Positions 15,841-23,374 of a stretch of DNA of 41,992 bases are shown here, one piece after another. The stretch's first letter is position 1; every line of letters begins with the position of its first letter. The notes under the pieces were generated by a model. It was not told the DNA's origin. It did not search any database and saw nothing but the letters and a program-made list of their open reading frames with translations. Source of the DNA: Ralstonia insidiosa (GTDB taxonomy: Bacteria > Pseudomonadota > Gammaproteobacteria > Burkholderiales > Burkholderiaceae); contig NZ_VZPV01000007.1 in assembly GCF_008801405.1 (NCBI RefSeq), positions 1 to 41,992 on the forward strand, written 5' to 3'. Position numbers and translations under genes: made by a program.

Positions 15841-16808
15841 GAAAGCATGTTTTTTTCCAAGCCGCATAAGTCGATCAGCTCGCCCACGGAAAACTTGGAC
15901 GGCCCAGCAATGGCGGTCAGAATCCGGCACAGCATTGCCGGTGCATTGATCTGCTGGAGACGCGGCGCAGCCGTGGCAACCAGCCGCGCCCGGCCCTCGG
16001 CGTACTCCAACTGGCAACCCTGCATCGCGCTGGCCAGGAAGAAGCCTTCGAGGCTTGAAGCCTCCAAGGCCAAGTCGTTGAAGGCATCCCCACCCTTGGC
16101 GCGCACGTAGCTGTCCGGGTCGTGGTCGCGCGGAAGGAAAAGGAAACTCACGTCGGCTGCGTCGGTGACATGAGGCAGGCACACGTCCAGGGCGCGCACA
16201 GCCGCCCGTCTGCCGGCGTCGTCCCCGTCAAAGCAGAAGATCACGCGCTTGGCCAAGCCCAGCAGCCGCTCCACATGCTGGCCTGTTGTAGCCGTGCCCA
16301 GCGTGGCCACAGCGTTCTGCACACCATGTTGGGCCAGACTGACGACATCCAGGTATCCCTCCACCACATAGGCGGTGCCGGTCGCGGCAATGGCCTCGGC
16401 CGCCTGGGTCAGACCGAACAGCACGCGCCCCTTCTGGAAAACTTCGGTTTCCGGTGAGTTGAGATACTTCGGCCCGTCGCCTTCGAGCACGCGGCCACCG
16501 AAGCCGATCACGCTGCCGGCGTCATCGAGGATGGGGAACATGATTCGGTCGCGGAAGCGGTCATAGCGGCGGCCGCCGTCATTGACCGCAACCAGCCCGG
16601 CCTTCTCCAAGGCCCGGTCGTTGTAGTTCGGGAATGCCTCGCGCAGCGCCTGGAAGCCGGCCGGGGCATAGCCCAAGCCATAACGGGCCGCGATGTCGCC
16701 GCGCAGGCCGCGCGCCTTCAGGTATGCAACCGCACGATGAGCGGCGCGGAGCTGGCCACGGTAAAACGATGCGGCTTGTGTCAGGTGGTCGATCAAGATG
16801 TGGGACAT
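15822..16808 (-). CDS. DnaG-type primase without zinc-binding domain
   Basis: The 328-residue product has the DnaG N-terminal catalytic core (YLKARGLRGDIAARYGLGYA, FRDRIMFPILDDAGSVIGFG) and the TOPRIM domain (VVEGYLDVVSLAQHG; CFDGDDAGRRAA). It lacks the N-terminal CHC2 zinc finger and most of the helicase-binding region of chromosomal DnaG (about 580-600 residues). It may prime plasmid replication or the incoming single strand. It follows two small genes in one leftward operon. Confidence 0.88.
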   Translation of the reverse strand: MSHILIDHLTQAASFYRGQLRAAHRAVAYLKARGLRGDIAARYGLGYAPAGFQALREAFPNYNDRALEKAGLVAVNDGGRRYDRFRDRIMFPILDDAGSVIGFGGRVLEGDGPKYLNSPETEVFQKGRVLFGLTQAAEAIAATGTAYVVEGYLDVVSLAQHGVQNAVATLGTATTGQHVERLLGLAKRVIFCFDGDDAGRRAAVRALDVCLPHVTDAADVSFLFLPRDHDPDSYVRAKGGDAFNDLALEASSLEGFFLASAMQGCQLEYAEGRARLVATAAPRLQQINAPAMLCRILTAIAGPSKFSVGELIDLCGLEKNMLSTIDRQ

Positions 16809-16811
16809 AGT

Positions 16812-17189
16812 TCAAGCCTTCGGGATGTTGAGAGAGAGGCGGCCGGTGTCGTACATGTGCAGCATGGAGAGGAAGTAGCTCGGATCGGCAGGCCACTTGC
16901 ATCCCTGCCAGTACGCCAGCAAGGCCCCGCGCACCGGCTCTTGGTAGCCATTGAGGCGCCGCCGTGCCTCGCGCCACTTGTCGGCTCGGCGCTTGCGGTC
17001 AGTGGCTTGCTGACGCTCCCATTGCAGCCGGCGAGCCGTCATTTCCTCGTCCACGTCGATCTGCTCGGCCGCCACTTGGTCAGCGAACAGAGGAAGGGCC
17101 TCGCGCTCGGCCTTCTGCTTGCGCGCGAAAGCGGCACGCTTGCGCTCGGTGTCACGGAACTCGTACTTGCCGAAGCGATGGAAACGCAT
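16812..17189 (-). CDS. Hypothetical protein, basic N-terminal half
   Basis: Not recognised. The 125 residues begin MRFHRFGKYEFRDTERKRAA, with many charged residues and likely long helices (RRLQWERQQATDRKRRADKW), then a compact C-terminal part (YWQGCKWPADPSYFLSMLH). The start lies 10 bp after the preceding gene, and the stop lies 3 bp before the primase start, so the three are cotranscribed. Confidence 0.7.
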   Translation of the reverse strand: MRFHRFGKYEFRDTERKRAAFARKQKAEREALPLFADQVAAEQIDVDEEMTARRLQWERQQATDRKRRADKWREARRRLNGYQEPVRGALLAYWQGCKWPADPSYFLSMLHMYDTGRLSLNIPKA

Positions 17190-17198
17190 GGCAGGCCC

Positions 17199-17471
17199 TC
17201 AATGGTTCCAGTGCTTCCGGCCGTACTTTCGGCCGGCGATGGTGATGCGATCTTCGGCGTCGATGGGCACGCACTCGCGGCCGCCATCGGCCCGCAACAC
17301 GGTGCATTGGCCAGCCTCGCCGGTCACGGTAGAGTCGAAGCCGCACACGTAGAACACCCAAGGGCTGTGCTCGTCCTCGCGGAACTGAGCGAACCCGTGG
17401 AAGTCCCGCTTCAGAGCCACGCCGCTCCGAGGAACATCCGGGCCAAAGTCGAAAGCGCCTTGATCTGCCAT
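17199..17471 (-). CDS. Hypothetical protein, first gene of the primase operon
   Basis: Not recognised. The 90-residue product starts MADQGAFDFGPDVPRSGVAL and includes FYVCGFDSTVTGEAGQCTVL. No signal or membrane segment. I start at 17471, which has AGGAG upstream; the frame runs to 17489. The promoter and operator at 17501-17536 lie directly upstream. Confidence 0.72.
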   Translation of the reverse strand: MADQGAFDFGPDVPRSGVALKRDFHGFAQFREDEHSPWVFYVCGFDSTVTGEAGQCTVLRADGGRECVPIDAEDRITIAGRKYGRKHWNH

Positions 17472-17500
17472 GCTGAAACTCCTACTCAACCAATGCCTAC

Positions 17501-17536
17501 ATTCTACCCGTCAAACTATTGACCATCAATAGTTTG
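17501..17536 (-). promoter_or_regulatory. Promoter with palindromic operator, primase operon
   Basis: On the minus strand, -35 TTGATG (17524-17529) and -10 TAGAAT (17501-17506) are 17 bp apart. The 25-bp palindrome at 17512-17536 (half-site CAAACTATTGAC) overlaps the -35 box and has one mismatch at 17525 relative to the copy at 41852. Confidence 0.78.
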
Positions 17537-17652
17537 TGAGAGAAAAAAGCCTGATTTTTCGCGGGTTCCCGGCTTGTGTTTCTTCGGGGTTCAGGCAAGC
17601 TACCTTGGAGCCTCGGGGCGGGGTTTGGGGGCCGGAACAGGCCCCCAAGGTG
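17526..17652. repeat. 127-bp exact direct repeat, internal copy
   Basis: Identical base for base to the last 127 bases of the window (41866-41992). Similarity continues leftward with mismatches (17525, 17499). It holds no gene; it includes the right half of the operator palindrome and GGGGGCCGGAACAGGCCCCC. Confidence 0.9.
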
Positions 17653-18186
17653 TTGCAGTTGCTCTTGCCCCGCAGGGGCACAAGCTCCCCTGCTCCCCGT
17701 CGATTACCCACATGGCCAGCGGAGCGCGGGGCCGGCTTTTGCATCCCACCATCTACCTCGTCGCCTCGGCGTCCAGGGGCACGCAGGACGGGCGCGGTCA
17801 AGGGAGAAACCGGAGGCCGCACGCGGAGCGCAGCCCGAAGGGCGAGCACCGAACGGGTGAGGATTTCAGGGCGCAGCCCGGCCCTTGACCGGAGAAGCCC
17901 GGCCGGAGGGCACCATGACGACGAATAAAGGCGCGAGGTAGTGGTGGGGTGCGGCCCCGCGCGTAGCGGATTCAGCGCACCAGCGCCGGCACACCACGGA
18001 TCAGATCCACAGCCTGAACTTTCGCGCGCGAAAGTTCCTCGATGCGGCCTTCAGGCCGGGCAAGCGGAGCGCGCAGCGCCGGCACGGCGCGGAGGCGTCA
18101 GGGATTGACGCCCGAAGGGGCGAGACGCCGCAGGCGGCTCGATGCGCAGCACGAAAGCCCGGCCCCGCAGGGGAGACGCCCAGGGG
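17537..18186. other. GC-rich non-coding region
   Basis: No convincing gene in 650 bp. Features seen: the repeat shared with the window end; the inverted pair CGGTCAAGGG (near 17798) and CCCTTGACCG (near 17882), also echoed at 38018-38072; CTTGCCCCGCAGGGGCA; and the 22-bp palindrome at 18016-18037. It separates the replication/primase operon from the 3' end of the transfer operon. Confidence 0.5.
18020..18033. promoter_or_regulatory. 14-bp palindrome (candidate KorB-like operator)
   Basis: TTTCGCGCGCGAAA within a longer perfect 22-bp palindrome (18016-18037, flanks GAAC and GTTC), in the non-coding region at the end of the transfer operon. Confidence 0.6.
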
Positions 18187-18834
18187 TCACGCTTGCGCCT
18201 CGATCTGCCCATGCACAGCAGCACGCAACGACTCCAGCGCATCCAGGAACCGCTCGGCCGCAACGTCAGCCGCCCACGGCTCCCACGGCCGACAACCGTA
18301 GATTTCAGCCAGCGGATCGACATCAAGCACCGGATGCACGATGCCCAGGACATCACGCACTTCATGAGCTGCCCAGCCAATGCAATGCACAGCCTCGGAA
18401 GCGGCCGCCACCGAGTCGGCCCGCTTGTGGACGGCGTGCGCTGCCGGCGACCAAGCGCGCAGCTCGTACCGTTCCGAAACCGCAGCCATCAGGCGAGACG
18501 AAACAGCACGGAAGGAAAGGCCCAGCACGTCCTTCAACGGAGAAATGCAATCGAACCCAAGGAAACCTTCCTCGGCGTCGTGTAGAAGCTCCAGGAGCGC
18601 GTCAGAGGCCGGCAAAGGGGTGTCGCTCCACAGCCGGCGCAAAGCGAGCACCAGGAGCGAATGCTGGGCCACAGAGAGGGGCAGGGGCCATGATGATTCC
18701 CCACCCCAGCGGTACGTCCTCGCCAAACGCAAGGCAAGGTCACTGTCGAGCCACGCGCCGGGATCGGGATTGATGAGGTCGAGGCGACGGCCAGAAGGAA
18801 GCCGAACCCACGCGCGCGCCTTTGCCTGCGTCAT
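18187..18834 (-). CDS. HD-domain hydrolase, YfbR-like
   Basis: The 215-residue protein has the metal-binding pattern of HD phosphohydrolases: SVAQHSL (His58) and LLELLHDAEEGFLGF (His85-Asp86). The closest family feel is YfbR, a deoxynucleoside 5'-monophosphatase, and related phage nucleotide hydrolases. A substrate cannot be read from the sequence. It is the last gene of the long leftward transfer operon; its ATG overlaps the stop of the protease gene upstream (18831-18834). Confidence 0.8.
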   Translation of the reverse strand: MTQAKARAWVRLPSGRRLDLINPDPGAWLDSDLALRLARTYRWGGESSWPLPLSVAQHSLLVLALRRLWSDTPLPASDALLELLHDAEEGFLGFDCISPLKDVLGLSFRAVSSRLMAAVSERYELRAWSPAAHAVHKRADSVAAASEAVHCIGWAAHEVRDVLGIVHPVLDVDPLAEIYGCRPWEPWAADVAAERFLDALESLRAAVHGQIEAQA

Positions 18835-19358
18835 CGGCCGCCTCGCAAGATCATGAAGCCGCCCGAATAGGCGATCTGGAAGCGGTTGAGCACGTCCATC
18901 CCCAGCAGCGGAGCGGAAAGGCGCTCCAGGACGGCGATAGCCGCACCCTCAACGGCGAAGGGGCCGACGATCACCGTGTTGGCCGCAGTGATGCCACCAC
19001 GTTCACGGCCTGCGGCCGTGTCAAAGGATGTTGCGCGGCCAGCGCGGATGCCAGCATTGCGGGCGAGCTTGACCGGCAGCGTCGTGAAGCGCGCTCCGGT
19101 GTCCACCATGAAGACCACGGGAAAGCCGTTGACGGCCCCGGCGATGTAGTAGTGGCCGTCCGCAGCGCGCGGGATGGAGTAGTCCCCATTGCCCAGGCGC
19201 TGCGCCGGCTTGACCATCACGGGAGAGGCCGCCGCAACGTCTAGCTGGTCGCCGGGGTAGCTCTGGCCGTCATAGACGATGTATTCGCGCTGCTGCGCGT
19301 GCGATGTTCCAATGGCAAGGCAGGCCATCAGTGCCACAAGGGCGCGAGTAGCGTTCAT
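18831..19358 (-). CDS. Secreted retropepsin-like aspartic protease
   Basis: The 175-residue precursor has a signal peptide (MNATRALVALMACLAIGTSH then AQQ) and a single aspartic protease domain of the clan AA/TIGR02281 type: FMVDTGARFTTLP with Asp86, and LSAPLLGMDVLNRF near the end. Such domains act as homodimers and are probably periplasmic. I start at 19358 because it gives the signal peptide and overlaps the stop of the DUF1294 gene by 4 bp (19355-19358). It is one of two such proteases in this operon. Confidence 0.82.
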   Translation of the reverse strand: MNATRALVALMACLAIGTSHAQQREYIVYDGQSYPGDQLDVAAASPVMVKPAQRLGNGDYSIPRAADGHYYIAGAVNGFPVVFMVDTGARFTTLPVKLARNAGIRAGRATSFDTAAGRERGGITAANTVIVGPFAVEGAAIAVLERLSAPLLGMDVLNRFQIAYSGGFMILRGGR

Positions 19359-19756
19359 TGCCAACTCCAGCGATAGAAGCCAGTCAAGTGCGCGAAAATA
19401 GCGGCGTTCGCGGCACTGGCCAGCCAGGTGAAAAACAGAAAGGAAGCCTTCCGCGACTTGTGGCGGAAGGCATGTTGACCAATCAAGGCACCGGGCCAGC
19501 CGCATAGCAGCGCGATCCAGTGCAAAGACTTTTCAGACCAGCGCCAACGGTCAGCGACGGCCGCTGATTTGTCGAGGCCGTAGGCCAGAAAGGCCAAGTT
19601 GCTCATGAGCGCATAGGCCCAAGCGTAGTGAGGCCGGATACGCCCGGCGATGCTGGCGACAATTACGCCCCCAAGGAACACCGTGCCCAGCGCAAAAGCG
19701 GCCCAGCGATGGGCGATCCAAAAGCGATCCGCCAGTGACAGGCCCGGCGCGTTCAT
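19355..19756 (-). CDS. DUF1294 membrane protein
   Basis: The 133-residue product has four hydrophobic segments and the conserved DUF1294 block: AYGLDKSAA, RWSEKSLHWIALLCGWPGAL, GQHAFRHKSRKASF. The function of the family is unknown. Its start overlaps the lipoprotein gene's stop (19753-19756). Confidence 0.82.
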   Translation of the reverse strand: MNAPGLSLADRFWIAHRWAAFALGTVFLGGVIVASIAGRIRPHYAWAYALMSNLAFLAYGLDKSAAVADRWRWSEKSLHWIALLCGWPGALIGQHAFRHKSRKASFLFFTWLASAANAAIFAHLTGFYRWSWQ

Positions 19757-20505
19757 TTCGCCAAAGCAGGATCAGCGGAGAGGCCCAGGGCCACAATCAA
19801 GCCGGCAGCCTCCTGCAAGCCCGCAAGGGACGACTGGATGAGTCGCGCCGGCACCAGCTCGGCATCCTCGGCCGTGGCTAGCACGGAGCACTTCTGTTCC
19901 GTGCTGCCTTCCTTGCGCGTCAGGTTGACGACATTGCGCTGACGGTAGCGCCACGTCTCGCAGCGCGACAGGCATTTGCCGTCCGGGTCGCCGGCCGTGG
20001 CCGCGTTCACCGAGTCCTGCGCGCCGGTTGCATTCCCGACATTGGATGCAATCGTGCCGATCAGCATGGCCAGCGGGTTCAGCGACAGCATCACGGAGCC
20101 GCCCCGGCCGCTTTTGGTGGCCAAGGGTGCGGGGTTCTCGGCATAGTCGCCCACGCGAACCTCGGCGGTACGCCGGGTCGCGGGGCGCAGCGCCTGGAAG
20201 GCACCATCCAGCTCGTACACCACGTCAGCCTGTTCGCGGGTGTCCACCAGCTCGAAGCCGCTGGAGGCCAGCGAAGCCCGCGCGGCGGCCGTCAGCTTTG
20301 GGCTGGCCAGGAATTCGATGAAGACTTTGCGCCCTCGATCAGCAGTCAGGTCGATGCGCCCGGTGATGGCCACCTTGACCTCGGCGGCCGTGGCGGCCGC
20401 TACAGCAGCCGGAGCATCGTCGGGCACCGCTTCAGAACTGGCCAGCGCAGGTAGGGTGCAGCCGGCCGCAGCGGTCAGAAGCAGGTAAAGCGGAAGGTGA
20501 CGCAT
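19753..20505 (-). CDS. Hypothetical lipoprotein
   Basis: The 250-residue precursor from MRHLPLYLLLTAAAGCTLPA has a short signal ending in a lipobox-like AAGC, so it is probably membrane-anchored. The mature part is not recognised; LTADRGRKVFIEFLASPKLT and LDGAFQALRPATRRTAEVRV are typical stretches. It contains a cysteine pair (CLSRC) in the second half. I chose the ATG at 20505 over 20535 because of the signal peptide and the AGGAGG just upstream. Confidence 0.72.
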   Translation of the reverse strand: MRHLPLYLLLTAAAGCTLPALASSEAVPDDAPAAVAAATAAEVKVAITGRIDLTADRGRKVFIEFLASPKLTAAARASLASSGFELVDTREQADVVYELDGAFQALRPATRRTAEVRVGDYAENPAPLATKSGRGGSVMLSLNPLAMLIGTIASNVGNATGAQDSVNAATAGDPDGKCLSRCETWRYRQRNVVNLTRKEGSTEQKCSVLATAEDAELVPARLIQSSLAGLQEAAGLIVALGLSADPALAK

Positions 20506-20531
20506 GTTTTCCTCCTTGTTGTTCTTGATGT

Positions 20532-21350
20532 TCAATCGTCTTCTCGGAAATGGGTGGTGGAGAACAGCAGCGCCGATCCGCGTTGCTCGATCTGCACCAT
20601 CCCCAGGATGTTCATGCCCAGCAATGCAGGGCCGTTCATGGTGGGCATGACGGCAACCTGGACGTTATGGGCACGGAAGGAACCGAAAACCACTTCTGCT
20701 ACCGTGGCGACGCATCCGAAGACCTCGCCGGCCGCCGTGCTGAACTGGCGAGGTTCGCATGATGTGATGCCCAAGGGTTTGGCCAGCGAGCCAGGAACGG
20801 ATGTCACGCCCGCGCCGGTATCCACAATGAAGGTGACAGGCTGGCCGTTGATGCTGCCCGGCGTCTCATAGTGCCCGCGCTGATTCTTTGGCACGCTCAT
20901 GGTGGCCACGCGCGGCGGCTCGCCCGCTCGTTGTGCGGCCGTGGCGGCAGGCTTTTTGCCGAAGTAATCGAAGGCAACAAAGCACAGGAACCCGATCCCG
21001 ATCCAGACATAGGCGATGCCGGCGAGGCGCGGCCTTGCCATGTAGAAGGCCGCACCGGCCACCATCAGGAGGCACAAGACCGGATGGCTCAACACGAAAC
21101 CTTTGAGCCATTGGGTCGTCATCAAGAGGGCGTCGTGTGGAGTCGCCCCATGCGCTATTTGCCAGATCGCGCCCGCGACAATCAGAAAGGCGTAGGGCAG
21201 CGCATTGGCGATGACGAACTGCAAAAAGGTGATACGGGGTTGGTCTGCGCGAACCTCGCGCGAACCGCGAAACACCTTCGGGTCATAGTAATGATCCTGC
21301 ATGGTTTTCGCGGCCCGCTCTCGATACCAATCCCGGTCATCTGCGCTCAT
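20532..21350 (-). CDS. Membrane-anchored retropepsin-like aspartic protease
   Basis: This 272-residue protein has three hydrophobic segments (about residues 45-65, 88-105 and 110-127) followed by an aspartic protease domain with TFIVDTGAGVTSVPG (Asp177) and GPALLGMNILGMVQI. The protease part probably faces the periplasm. It shares the domain, but not the N-terminal anchor, with the protease at 18831-19358. Substrates are unknown. Confidence 0.82.
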   Translation of the reverse strand: MSADDRDWYRERAAKTMQDHYYDPKVFRGSREVRADQPRITFLQFVIANALPYAFLIVAGAIWQIAHGATPHDALLMTTQWLKGFVLSHPVLCLLMVAGAAFYMARPRLAGIAYVWIGIGFLCFVAFDYFGKKPAATAAQRAGEPPRVATMSVPKNQRGHYETPGSINGQPVTFIVDTGAGVTSVPGSLAKPLGITSCEPRQFSTAAGEVFGCVATVAEVVFGSFRAHNVQVAVMPTMNGPALLGMNILGMVQIEQRGSALLFSTTHFREDD

Positions 21351-21359
21351 GGCCAGCTT

Positions 21360-22415
21360 TCACTTACTGAAGACCACGGCCGGCACTGGCATCACCAGCT
21401 CAACCTCTACGCGCCGGTTTGCGCTGCGCCCAGCCTCGGTGTCATTCGAGGCGACAAAGCAGGTCACGCAGTAGGAGACTTTCAGCTTTCGGGGGTCAAC
21501 GCCACCACGGGCAAACGCGGCGCGCACAGTCGCAGCTCTTGCGATGGCCAAGGCGCGATTGCCGGCCACGGTGCCGGTCGAATCAGTGCGGCCACGGATC
21601 AAGACGCGCTCGGCCGTCATGGCCAGTGGCAGCAGCTCGGACAAGCTACGCTTGGCCTCATCGTTCAGATTTGCCACGGAGCTAGAAAACGGGAGCGAGC
21701 GCAACGAACTGGAGGCAGTAGCCGCGACTGGCGCGGCCGTGGCCGGGCCGACTGCAACTACCGTCACGGGGCGCACGTCGTCGGTGAGCTGGGCGGAGCC
21801 GGCCGGGATGGCATCCGCTTCGGCCGGGATGGCGAGTGTGGCGACAGTATGGGCGTCTAGCTTGGCCAAGACCGAAGGCTGCGGCCGTGCAGCCGCCTTG
21901 CCAGTCGCCTCTGGTGCAGCATCGGTGCTGCCCAGCATCGGAGTCTTGGGCGTTGGTGCCGCACACGGATTGCATGGCACAAAGTAGTCGGTGCCGGTTT
22001 GTGGATCGCGCACTTGGGCCAGCCCGGTGAGCACGGGCGCGCCCATCAGGAGCACACGGGGTTGCTCGGGAGGCATCGGCGCGCATCCGGTTACGCCAGC
22101 GGCAAGCATGGACGCCCCTAGCGCCCAAGTCACAGGCGCTGGCCAGAACGGCGTGCCAGGATGGAGTGCGCGCCGGCCCTTGCGCGTCAGAGACAGTCGG
22201 ATGGATGTGCCGGCAGGCTTGCGCGACAGATAGCCGCGGTCGATAAGGTGGCGGGTTTCACCCAGGTACTCGCGCATCACGGCCAGATCGACAGCACCGC
22301 ACAATGGGCGGCCCGCCGCGCGTTCCGAAAGCACCCGAATGCCCCGCACTTCGCCACGGTCGAGCGCACGCAGCAGCGCAAGCGCGGTTCCGTTCAAGTC
22401 GGGATGTTTGCTCAT
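21360..22415 (-). CDS. Winged-helix / lipobox / OmpA-domain fusion protein
   Basis: Residues 1-90 look like a winged-helix DNA-binding domain (ALALLRALDRGEVRGIRVLS, YLSRKPAGTSIRLSLTRKGR). Residues 91-111 form a hydrophobic segment ending in a good lipobox (VTGC, Cys111). Residues 236-345 form an OmpA-type peptidoglycan-binding domain (RTDSTGTVAGNRALAIARAA, GRSANRRVEVEL). The start at 22415, 3 bp after the HU stop and behind AAGGA, is well supported. A cytosolic domain joined to a lipoprotein-like OmpA domain is odd; it may span the inner membrane, or an internal start could make a lipoprotein. Confidence 0.75.
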   Translation of the reverse strand: MSKHPDLNGTALALLRALDRGEVRGIRVLSERAAGRPLCGAVDLAVMREYLGETRHLIDRGYLSRKPAGTSIRLSLTRKGRRALHPGTPFWPAPVTWALGASMLAAGVTGCAPMPPEQPRVLLMGAPVLTGLAQVRDPQTGTDYFVPCNPCAAPTPKTPMLGSTDAAPEATGKAAARPQPSVLAKLDAHTVATLAIPAEADAIPAGSAQLTDDVRPVTVVAVGPATAAPVAATASSSLRSLPFSSSVANLNDEAKRSLSELLPLAMTAERVLIRGRTDSTGTVAGNRALAIARAATVRAAFARGGVDPRKLKVSYCVTCFVASNDTEAGRSANRRVEVELVMPVPAVVFSK

Positions 22416-22418
22416 GGT

Positions 22419-22694
22419 TCAGTCCTTCACCAAGTCCTTGAACGTGGCCCCAGGCGTGAACTTCGGCTTGTGGGTCGAGGGAATCTTGATCGGCGCGCCG
22501 GTCTTCGGGTTGCGCCCGGTGCGCGCCGCGACGGCTGCTTTCTCGAAAGTGCCAAAGCCGGTGAGCTTCACCGCGCCGCCCTTGGCCACCTCGTTTTGTA
22601 CGATGGTGATGAGGCTATCGAGAAAGCGCGTGGTGGCCGCCTTGGATGCTTCGGTGTCTTCAGCAATGGCGTCGATCAGGTCTTGTCGGTTCAT
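22419..22694 (-). CDS. HU-family DNA-binding protein
   Basis: The 91-residue protein is a complete HU/IHF fold: MNRQDLIDAIAEDTEASKAA, GFGTFEKAAVAARTGRNPKT, GAPIKIPSTHKPKFTPG. It would bend or compact DNA and may help form the relaxosome or offset the cost of the plasmid. It lies 15 bp after the small zinc-knuckle gene in the same operon. Confidence 0.93.
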   Translation of the reverse strand: MNRQDLIDAIAEDTEASKAATTRFLDSLITIVQNEVAKGGAVKLTGFGTFEKAAVAARTGRNPKTGAPIKIPSTHKPKFTPGATFKDLVKD

Positions 22695-22709
22695 GGAAAT
22701 CTCCGTGTG

Positions 22710-22853
22710 TCAGTTGAGAATATGACCCAGCACCTTGCCGCAACGGGCGCAGCGCCGTTCATGTACTTGGGTTCCGTCCCAGCTCGAATAGATGGGCGTG
22801 GACAGCGGCGAATGGATGCCAAACAGGCAAAGCAGGGCGTTCCACACCTTCAC
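22710..22853 (-). CDS. 47-residue cysteine/histidine protein, DUF1660-like
   Basis: A short frame starts with GTG at 22853, overlapping the stop of the HAD gene (GTGA), and ends 15 bp before the HU gene. The product begins (M)KVWNALLCLFGIHSPLS and ends HERRCARCGKVLGHILN. The pattern C-x-x-F-G-x-H ... C-x-x-C (Cys9, His14, Cys35, Cys38) fits a small zinc knuckle similar to phage DUF1660 proteins. Tight overlap on one side and conserved ligand spacing are the evidence that it is real. Confidence 0.6.
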   Translation of the reverse strand: MKVWNALLCLFGIHSPLSTPIYSSWDGTQVHERRCARCGKVLGHILN

Positions 22854-23374
22854 GGTGCGGCCCACATCACGCGGGTGAGCTGAAGCAGCGACTCCCCGGT
22901 AAGTCCGTCCAGATACTCGGTGGCCACCAGCCGGCGTGTATCTGGAAATTCCTGCACGCGGTCATCGAGGGCAGCCCACTGGGTGACGCCGTACTCGCGG
23001 ACAACGCAAAGGATCTCGTCCAGCCTGGTGCAATCAGGCAAAACGGGCGTGCAGCCGATAACGCGCTCGCGCAGCTCGATGGAGAAGAAGTTGCGCAGCT
23101 CATCCAGCGTGTGCGTCTCGCGCCAGTTGGACGAAATCACCACATCAACATCGGGATGCGTTCGCAGCCATGTTTCCAGCAGGGGCAGGTAAATCAGCGT
23201 GCCAGACTGGCCAGGGTGTAGAACCCCGTCGATGTCCAGCATCAGGACGGGGCCACGGGGAGCACGCTGAAGCGCCCATCGTGTTGCGCGTTGAGTCGCC
23301 GGCAGACTTTCGCGCGCGAAAGTCGGGGCGACGGTCGGGCGAATGCCGACGAAGCGGAGTAGGGCGCTCATCAT
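22850..23374 (-). CDS. HAD-type phosphatase
   Basis: The 174-residue product has the HAD nucleophile motif in PVLMLDIDGVLHPGQ (Asp47 and Asp49), then DVVISSNWRETHTLDELRNF (motif II) and AALDDRVQEFP (motif IV). The substrate is unknown. The start at 23374 (ATGATG) overlaps the stop of the DUF1173 gene. The 14-bp palindrome at 23308-23321 lies inside its N-terminal coding part and encodes part of TFARES. Confidence 0.82.
   Translation of the reverse strand: MMSALLRFVGIRPTVAPTFARESLPATQRATRWALQRAPRGPVLMLDIDGVLHPGQSGTLIYLPLLETWLRTHPDVDVVISSNWRETHTLDELRNFFSIELRERVIGCTPVLPDCTRLDEILCVVREYGVTQWAALDDRVQEFPDTRRLVATEYLDGLTGESLLQLTRVMWAAP
23308..23321. promoter_or_regulatory. 14-bp palindrome inside the HAD gene
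   Basis: TTTCGCGCGCGAAA, flanked by AC and GT. It is located within coding sequence, which for a KorB-like protein could still be a binding site at a distance. Confidence 0.5.

Noticed and set aside
18042..18773. 243-residue plus-strand frame rich in arginine and proline
   Set aside because: It overlaps the HD hydrolase on the other strand and the GC-rich non-coding block; no start site or family resemblance.
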